From Mycobacterium sp. KBS0706 (GTDB lineage: Bacteria > Pseudomonadota > Alphaproteobacteria > DSM-16000 > Inquilinaceae), in contig NZ_VCCH02000054.1 of NCBI RefSeq assembly GCF_005938675.2, positions 1-57,099 of the forward strand: a stretch of DNA of 57,099 bases. Reading direction: 5' to 3'. The notes under the pieces are model-generated. The model saw only the letters and a program-made list of their open reading frames with translations, ran no database searches and had not been told where the DNA came from. The stretch's first letter is position 1; every line of letters starts with the position of its first letter. Positions 52,312 through 57,099 of the stretch are shown one piece after another. Both the position numbers and the translations under genes were made by a program.

Positions 52312-53556
52312 TCAGGCGCGCGGTTCGATGCGGGCCTTGCGGATCTTCTCCGCCGCCGCGTCCAGCGCCTCCTGCGGCGTCGCCTTGCCCAGGATCGCCG
52401 ATTGCACCGCCTCGACCAGGATCTTCTCGAAGGGCTGCCAGGCCCTCGGCGTCGGCTGGGCGAAGCCGTTGGCCTTCATGGCGATGAAGGTCTGCCAGAA
52501 CGGCGTCTTGAAGGTGTCCATCTGCTCTTCCTCCGCCAGCAGCGGCACCAGCCCGCTGGTCGCGTCCCACTTGGCGTGGATGTCGGGCTGCAGCAGATAG
52601 GCGACGAACTTGCCGGCCGCCTCGGGATGCTCGCTCTTGGCCGAGATGGCGAGGCTGTCGGAGACCAGCTCGCCCTTGCATTCCTTGCCGCAGGGCAGCG
52701 GCGCGACGGCGTAGGGGGCGGTCTTGTTGTCCGGGTCCAGGCCCATGATCGCCTTGCCCCAGGGGCCGCTGACCATCATCGCGATCTTGCCCTGGGCGAA
52801 CAGCGGCGGGTGCTGCTCGCGGTTCAGCTCCAGCGGGTTGGGCACGACCTTGTCCTTCTGGAACAGGTCGACATAGAACTGCAGCGCGCCCACCGCCTCC
52901 GGGCTGTTGATCTTGGTCTCGCCTGACGAATCAAAGGCTTCGCCGCCGTTCTGGTAGACGAAGTTCAGGAACTGGCTGACCAGGGTGACATGCGCGGCCG
53001 CGGCGGTGGCGTAGCCATACATGCCGGGGTTCTTCTCGGTCACCGCCTTGGCCGTCGCCACCAGCTCGTCCCAGGTCTTGGGCGGGGTCGGGATCAGGTC
53101 GGTGCGGTAGTAGAGGGCCTGGGTCGAGAAGGCCATCGGGACGGCCATCTGCTTGCCGCCGAACTGGGCCGCGACGCGCACTGGCTCGGGGATCCGGCCC
53201 AGGGTCTCGGCGTCGACCAGCCCGTCCACCGGCTGGATCGCACCCATCATCGAGAACTCGGCGACGTTGCGGGTGCCGATATAGGCGACGTCGGCGGCAC
53301 GGCCGGCGATGAAGTCGGTCGACAGCTTCTGGAACGCCTCGTCCCAGCCCACGCCCTCGACCTTCACGGTGATGTCCGGGTTCTTCTCCTGGAAGCCGGC
53401 GACGATCTCGCCCAGCAGCTTCTGGTTCCGCTCCTCGCTGGCGCCGGGGATGAAGAAGCGGATCTCGGTGGTCTCGGCCAGGGCCGGCCCGGCGAGGCCG
53501 GCGGCAATGGCGAGGACACAAAGGCTCGGCCCGAGCCGCATGCTGCGCAGGTTCAT
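52312..53556 (-). CDS. ABC sugar transporter periplasmic binding protein
   Basis: A 414-residue family-1 solute-binding protein: signal peptide (1-27, ending ALA), then the two-lobed body with EIRFFIPGASEERN, GIGW-like GVGWDEAFQKLSTDFIAG (about 62-79) and APLPCGKECKGE. The strong ribosome site GGGAGGTG lies 5 bases before the ATG, in keeping with the high level needed for binding proteins. The substrate is probably a sugar or polyol. It follows the ROK regulator gene by 59 bases. Confidence 0.93.
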   Translation of the reverse strand: MNLRSMRLGPSLCVLAIAAGLAGPALAETTEIRFFIPGASEERNQKLLGEIVAGFQEKNPDITVKVEGVGWDEAFQKLSTDFIAGRAADVAYIGTRNVAEFSMMGAIQPVDGLVDAETLGRIPEPVRVAAQFGGKQMAVPMAFSTQALYYRTDLIPTPPKTWDELVATAKAVTEKNPGMYGYATAAAAHVTLVSQFLNFVYQNGGEAFDSSGETKINSPEAVGALQFYVDLFQKDKVVPNPLELNREQHPPLFAQGKIAMMVSGPWGKAIMGLDPDNKTAPYAVAPLPCGKECKGELVSDSLAISAKSEHPEAAGKFVAYLLQPDIHAKWDATSGLVPLLAEEEQMDTFKTPFWQTFIAMKANGFAQPTPRAWQPFEKILVEAVQSAILGKATPQEALDAAAEKIRKARIEPRA

Positions 53557-53615
53557 GTCTCACCTCCCGTGGCTGGCTGGTGTTGCTTGGCTTCGGACGC
53601 CCCGATACCGGAGGA

Positions 53616-54761
53616 TCAGGGCGGGCGTCTCATCCCGCCCTGGCGCAAGAGAAGATCCAGGGCCAGGCCGACCGCGCCGCGCAGATAGCCGTCGCCCTCG
53701 TCGGGGCTGATGACGATCCCGGTGCGGCATTCGTCGAAATTGTAGCCATGGGCGCGGAAGCTCTCGTTCAGCGCCTTCAGCAGGTAGATGTTCAGCGCCG
53801 GCTGCGGCGCCCGGAACACGATCGCCTCCAGGTCGAACAGGTTGGCGACCTGGGCCAGGGCCTGGCCGATCCAGCGCCCGGCGCAGTCGAAGATCTCGAT
53901 CGCCTCCGGGTCGCCCTGCGACGCGATATGGGCCAGGACGGCGATGTCGTCGGACAGGCCGCGCTTCAGCGCCTGGCGCGAGATGGCGGAGAGCGAGGCG
54001 AGAGAGGCCAGGCAGCCGCATTTGCCGCAGCGGCAGGCGGCGCCGGAATAAGGCGCCAGCGACAGGTGGCCGATCTCGCCGGCCTGGCCCTTGCCGCGAT
54101 AGACGTCGCCATTGATCGAGATGCCGGAGCCGATCTCGTTCTGCAGGCTCACGACAGCGTAGTTCTCATAGGCCCGGGCCAGGCCCAGCATGCGCTCGGC
54201 GACGACGATGGCGTTGGACGGGGTCTCGGCCGCGACACCGATGCCGAAGGCATCCTGCAGCGCCGCTGTCAGGCGCTGGCCGGCGCCGATCACCTCGGCC
54301 CGGCGCGGCCCGACCTCGCCCAGCACCACGCCGCCGGCGGCCAGCGCGTCCCAGCCGGGGCCGCCCTTACGGCGCAGGCGGTCGAGCGCGTCGACCAGCG
54401 GTGACGGGTCGTCATTGGCCGGGGCGGGCAGGGGGATCGGGCTCTGGTTCGGCGTGCCGGCCAGGTCGGCGATCACCAGCTGTGCTGTGTCGGCGCCGAG
54501 ATGCAGGCCCAGCAGCGTGCCGTAGTCCGGGTCGAGGTCCAGCATCATCCGCGGCCGGCCGCCGCCCGACGCCTTGGCGCCGGTCTCGCGCAGCAGGCCG
54601 TGGTCGATCAGGGTGCGGACCAGGGGAGTCATGGCCGAGGCGCTGAGGCCGAGCTCGCGCGCCGCCTCGATCCGGCTGGCACCGCCGCGGCGGTGGATCA
54701 GGCGCAGCAGCTCCGAGGCATCGCGCCCACGCAGATCCAGCTCTCCGGTGCCTCGCCCCAT
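53616..54761 (-). CDS. ROK-family transcriptional regulator
   Basis: A 381-residue regulator: an N-terminal winged helix-turn-helix (about 12-65, SRIEAARELGLSASAMTPLV) and a ROK sugar-binding domain with LGLHLGADTAQLV (about 87-99) and the zinc site CRCGKCGC (about 248-255). NagC/Mlc/XylR-type proteins repress sugar genes until the sugar binds. ATG 54761 is preferred over 54815 since GGGGG lies 5 bases upstream and it gives the normal start. It heads the operon and probably controls it. Confidence 0.9.
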   Translation of the reverse strand: MGRGTGELDLRGRDASELLRLIHRRGGASRIEAARELGLSASAMTPLVRTLIDHGLLRETGAKASGGGRPRMMLDLDPDYGTLLGLHLGADTAQLVIADLAGTPNQSPIPLPAPANDDPSPLVDALDRLRRKGGPGWDALAAGGVVLGEVGPRRAEVIGAGQRLTAALQDAFGIGVAAETPSNAIVVAERMLGLARAYENYAVVSLQNEIGSGISINGDVYRGKGQAGEIGHLSLAPYSGAACRCGKCGCLASLASLSAISRQALKRGLSDDIAVLAHIASQGDPEAIEIFDCAGRWIGQALAQVANLFDLEAIVFRAPQPALNIYLLKALNESFRAHGYNFDECRTGIVISPDEGDGYLRGAVGLALDLLLRQGGMRRPP

Positions 54762-54815
54762 CTTGCCCCCGTTGGCCGCTCTTCGTTCGCGAGAGCGGCA
54801 CCTGGTCAGACTCAT

Positions 54816-54860
54816 ATTTCAGGATGCCGGGTCGGGCAACCCGGATAATTTCCATTTCAG
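54816..54860. promoter_or_regulatory. Candidate ROK operator region
   Basis: Just upstream of the ROK gene, ATTTCAG occurs twice in the same direction (54816-54822 and 54854-54860), the second within the dyad ATTTC-AG-AAAT. Between them is CCGGGT-N6-ACCCGG (54827-54844). AT-rich ATTT/AAAT halves resemble ROK-family sites. Confidence 0.35.
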
Positions 54861-54980
54861 AAATAAGTCGGAGGCGCAATCGGGACGCCTTCGCATCGGC
54901 GCTCTGCGTCCGGGCGGGGTTGTTAACCTCGAGGCCGTGGTCGGAAGATGGCGGCCTGATTCCCCAAGCTGCGACTGACG

Positions 54981-55676
54981 ATGCCCGACACCCTCACCCT
55001 CTACGAGCTGGCCGGCGCCGATGCCGCGCTGCGCTTCAGCCCGCATTGCTGGAAGACCCGCATGGCCCTGGCCCATAAGGGGCTGGAGGCCGACCGGTTG
55101 CCCTGGCGGTTCACCGAGAAGGAGGCGATCGCCTTCTCCGGCCAGGGGCTGGTGCCGGTGCTGGTGCATGACGGCGAGACCATCTCCGACTCCTGGCGCA
55201 TCGCGCTGCATCTGGAGCAGCGCTTCCCCGACCGGCCGTCGCTGTTCGGCAGCGCCGAAGCCATTGCGCCGGCGCGCTTCGTCAACGACTGGGCCGACAT
55301 GACCCTGTCCCCCGCGATCGCGCGCGTCATCCTGCTCGACATCCATGGCCGCCTGCACGACTGCGACCGCGACTATTTCCGCAGCTCGCGCGAGACCCGG
55401 TTCGGGCGGACGCTGGAGGAGGCAACCGCCGACCGGCCGGCGCATCTGGCCGCCTTCCGCCAGGCCCTGGCGCCGCTGCGGCGGACCCTGGCCAACACTC
55501 CGTTCATCGCCGGGCCGGCGCCGGCCTATGCCGATTACTGCGTGTTCGGCATGCTGATGTGGGCCCGCTGCACCAGCACGGTCGAGCTGCTGCAGCCCGA
55601 CGACCCGGTCTTCGCCTGGCGCGACCGGCTGCTCGACGCCTTCGGCGGCATGGCCCGGGCGGCGCCCTGCGCCTAG
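54981..55676 (+). CDS. Glutathione S-transferase family protein
   Basis: A 231-residue GST. The thioredoxin-fold half has SPHCWKTRMALAHKGLEAD (about 20-38, with the C/S active region), GLVPVLVHDG and the glutathione-binding ISDSWRIALHLEQRFP (about 69-84). The C-terminal helical half ends near ADYCVFGMLMWARC. Similar to beta-etherase-type GSTs. Its end overlaps the convergent acetyltransferase gene by 4 bases. Confidence 0.9.
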   Translation: MPDTLTLYELAGADAALRFSPHCWKTRMALAHKGLEADRLPWRFTEKEAIAFSGQGLVPVLVHDGETISDSWRIALHLEQRFPDRPSLFGSAEAIAPARFVNDWADMTLSPAIARVILLDIHGRLHDCDRDYFRSSRETRFGRTLEEATADRPAHLAAFRQALAPLRRTLANTPFIAGPAPAYADYCVFGMLMWARCTSTVELLQPDDPVFAWRDRLLDAFGGMARAAPCA

Positions 55677-56182
55677 GGCTCGGCGTCGAACGCCTGGTGG
55701 AACGTCACCGTCCCGCCCGGCACCTCGGCGCCGAAGGGCAGCACCAGGAAGTATTGGGGCGGGATGCCGGGCGACTGCAGCCGCGGATCGGCGGTGAAGC
55801 CGAAGCGGCCGTAGTAGCCTGGCGCGCCGGCCAGGACGCAGCCCTGGGCGCCGAGGGCGCGAATCCGGTCCAGCCCGGCGCGAATCAGGGCCCGGCCGGC
55901 GCCCTGTCCCTGCCGGTCCGGACGCACCGCCACGGGTCCGAGCCCGTACCAGTCCCGGATCGCGCCATCGATGGCGACGGGCGAGAAAGCGACCTGGCCG
56001 AGGATCTCGCCGTCCTCTTCCGCCACCAGCGCCACCGTCAGCGCCCCGGCGGCCCGCAGGGCGTCGAGGATCGCCGGCTCGCGGCCGTCGCTGTAGGGCC
56101 GGCCGCGGAAGGCGTCCTCGACCAGCTGCCGCACCACGGCGTCGTCCTTCGGCAACTGGTCCCTGATCAATCCGTCCTCCAC
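55673..56182 (-). CDS. GNAT N-acetyltransferase
   Basis: A 169-residue acetyltransferase with the acetyl-CoA motif VRPDRQGQGAGRALIRAGLD (about 86-105) and a final half with GAPGYYGRFGF (about 119-129), the pattern of the YhbS-like group. The substrate is unknown. The start is GTG at 56182; a TTG at 56170, 4 bases after GGAGGA, is an alternative. Confidence 0.88.
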   Translation of the reverse strand: MEDGLIRDQLPKDDAVVRQLVEDAFRGRPYSDGREPAILDALRAAGALTVALVAEEDGEILGQVAFSPVAIDGAIRDWYGLGPVAVRPDRQGQGAGRALIRAGLDRIRALGAQGCVLAGAPGYYGRFGFTADPRLQSPGIPPQYFLVLPFGAEVPGGTVTFHQAFDAEP

Positions 56183-56227
56183 CCCTCGACGAAGCCAGTA
56201 TGGAGGAACCGGACGGTTGAGCCCAGA

Positions 56228-56776
56228 TTACGGCCCGGTGCGCTCGAAGCGCATGATCCAGTTGGTCTCCCAGCTGGCGCCGCCATCGGTCGAGAAGGCC
56301 TGCTCCCAGCGCGCCGAATGGCCGGTGATCTCCGACCAGATGAAGCGCACCCGGATCGGCGTGCCCTCCCAGACATCGTCGCCGAAGAAGGTGCCCACGC
56401 CGTTCTCGAACCGGCCGCGCAGCGGCGCCTCGTCCATCTGCAGGGTGCGGCCGTCGAACCACCAGATCGACCACAGCTTCGACGCCGCGTCGAACAGGCG
56501 CAGCGTGGCGGCGCGATAGGTCCCGGCCGGCAGCTCCAGGATGTTGTCGTCGATCGTGCCCAGGCCGCCGATCAGCGCCCGCATCTCCGAGGCGCCGGCG
56601 AACTCGTCCCAATGGATGTCGCCGGCCAGGCGGCGGCGCAGCCGGCGGTGCGACACCGACCAGCGGCCGAACAGCGGGCCGAAATCGTCGCGGCGGTCGC
56701 CGGCCGAGTCCGGGACGCTGGGGTCGGTGCCGGGGGCGGGCTTGGCGAACAGCGCGGTCATCGGTCTCTCCGTCAT
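56228..56776 (-). CDS. Conserved hypothetical protein (DUF1579-like)
   Basis: A protein of about 182 residues with no signal or membrane segment. GRWSVSHRRL, WDEFAGASEMR, YRAATLRLFDAASKLWSIWWFDG and WEQAFSTDGGASWETNWIMRF make up a lipocalin-like beta-barrel of the type seen in small DUF1579-like proteins. Function unknown. Start ATG 56776, with 56761 as alternative. It is divergent from the WYL regulator gene across a shared operator-like palindrome, so it is the likely target of that regulator. Confidence 0.8.
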   Translation of the reverse strand: MTERPMTALFAKPAPGTDPSVPDSAGDRRDDFGPLFGRWSVSHRRLRRRLAGDIHWDEFAGASEMRALIGGLGTIDDNILELPAGTYRAATLRLFDAASKLWSIWWFDGRTLQMDEAPLRGRFENGVGTFFGDDVWEGTPIRVRFIWSEITGHSARWEQAFSTDGGASWETNWIMRFERTGP

Positions 56777-56811
56777 GGAATGGCGATGCGACGGAGGATG
56801 CCGGCGCCCAG

Positions 56812-56828
56812 CTGACATCCAATGTCAG
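56812..56828. promoter_or_regulatory. Operator-like palindrome between a WYL regulator and its neighbour
   Basis: CTGACAT-CCA-ATGTCAG is a perfect 7-3-7 dyad placed 25 bases before the regulator ATG at 56853 and 36 bases before the divergent gene. It is well placed to control both. Confidence 0.6.
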
Positions 56829-56852
56829 GATTTTTTCGGCTATGCTCGAACC

Positions 56853-57099
56853 ATGCGCGCCAACCGCCTGCTGTCGATCCTGCTGCTGCTGCAGTCCCGC
56901 GGCCGCCTGACCGCCCAGGCGCTGGCGGCGGAGTTCGAGGTGTCGGTGCGCACCGTCTACCGCGACATCGACGAGCTCTCGGCCGCCGGGGTGCCGGTCT
57001 ATGCCGATCGCGGTCCTGGCGGCGGCTTCGCGCTGCTGGACGGCTACCGCACCCGGCTGACCGGGATGACCGCAGGCGAGGCCGAGACCCTGCTGCTGG
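56853..57099 (+). CDS. WYL/YafY-family transcriptional regulator (5' part)
   Basis: The first 82 residues of a DeoR-type helix-turn-helix regulator; the gene runs off the window. The start reads MRANRLLSILLLLQSRG, followed by LTAQALAAEFEVSVRTVYRD (about 19-38, the DNA-binding helix pair) and VYADRGPGGGFALLDGYR. The WYL ligand-binding domain would lie beyond the edge. It probably regulates itself and the divergent gene through the palindrome upstream. Confidence 0.85.
   Translation, partial: MRANRLLSILLLLQSRGRLTAQALAAEFEVSVRTVYRDIDELSAAGVPVYADRGPGGGFALLDGYRTRLTGMTAGEAETLLL

Overview
The window is GC-rich, gene-dense chromosomal DNA from an alphaproteobacterium, most likely a Rhodospirillales-type organism. 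That placement is inferred from base composition, a full hopanoid locus, alphaproteobacterial REP-like palindromes and a rhizobial-type type III secretion gene order; there is no rRNA here to confirm it. No tRNA, rRNA, CRISPR array or prophage was recognised.

Layout. (1) 1-4575 is the distal part of an N-type rotary ATPase operon (end of atpC?, atpQ, atpR, atpB, atpE, atpF, atpA, atpG), followed by a small SHOCT membrane protein gene behind a perfect FNR/FixK-type box. (2) 5095-5358 is a 264-bp inverted-repeat element, MITE-like, whose CTAG end supplies the stop codon of a DOPA-dioxygenase-like gene. (3) 5830-21731 is a non-flagellar type III secretion system in two divergent operons: the minus-strand sctU-T-S-R-Q-O-N-L-K-J-I-C1 block has the rhizobial nolW-nolB-nolT-nolU-nolV-rhcN...rhcU order, and the plus-strand block carries a 55-aa candidate needle protein, sctD, two small proteins, sctV, a Tad/CpaC-type secretin and a CpaD-like lipoprotein. 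A TadD-like TPR lipoprotein lies convergent at 21763-22530. The secretin is therefore split (N0/N1 protein plus a Tad-derived channel protein) and appears to have come with its Tad partner proteins. SctU lacks the autocleavage NPTH motif.

(4) 22670-31669 holds a Tat-exported DUF882 peptidase and then a phosphonate locus: PEP mutase fused to a nucleotidyltransferase, phosphonopyruvate decarboxylase, 2-aminoethylphosphonate transaminase, a second nucleotidyltransferase, a PhyH-type oxygenase, a flippase-like membrane protein and a CDP-alcohol phosphatidyltransferase. Together they predict synthesis of (hydroxy)aminoethylphosphonate and its CMP-activated transfer to a lipid or glycan. (5) 32776-47958 is the hopanoid locus: hpnE, a fused hpnC-hpnD, hpnA, hpnB, shc, hpnG, hpnH, ispH, hpnM, an mlaA/vacJ lipoprotein gene and hpnN. 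A second perfect FNR-type box lies between ispH and hpnM.

(6) 48055-54761 is a ROK-regulated sugar-uptake operon (regulator, binding protein, two permeases, Gfo/Idh/MocA oxidoreductase, MFS transporter) without its own ATPase gene. (7) 54981-57099 holds a GST, a GNAT acetyltransferase, a small uncharacterised protein and the start of a WYL/YafY-type regulator, the last two divergent around a perfect CTGACAT-N3-ATGTCAG palindrome.

A theme runs through the window: nearly everything between 21 and 48 kb builds or remodels the envelope (phosphonolipid, hopanoid, MlaA/MlaC-like and RND lipid transport), next to a secretion apparatus. Both perfect FNR-type boxes suggest that low oxygen is one of the signals.
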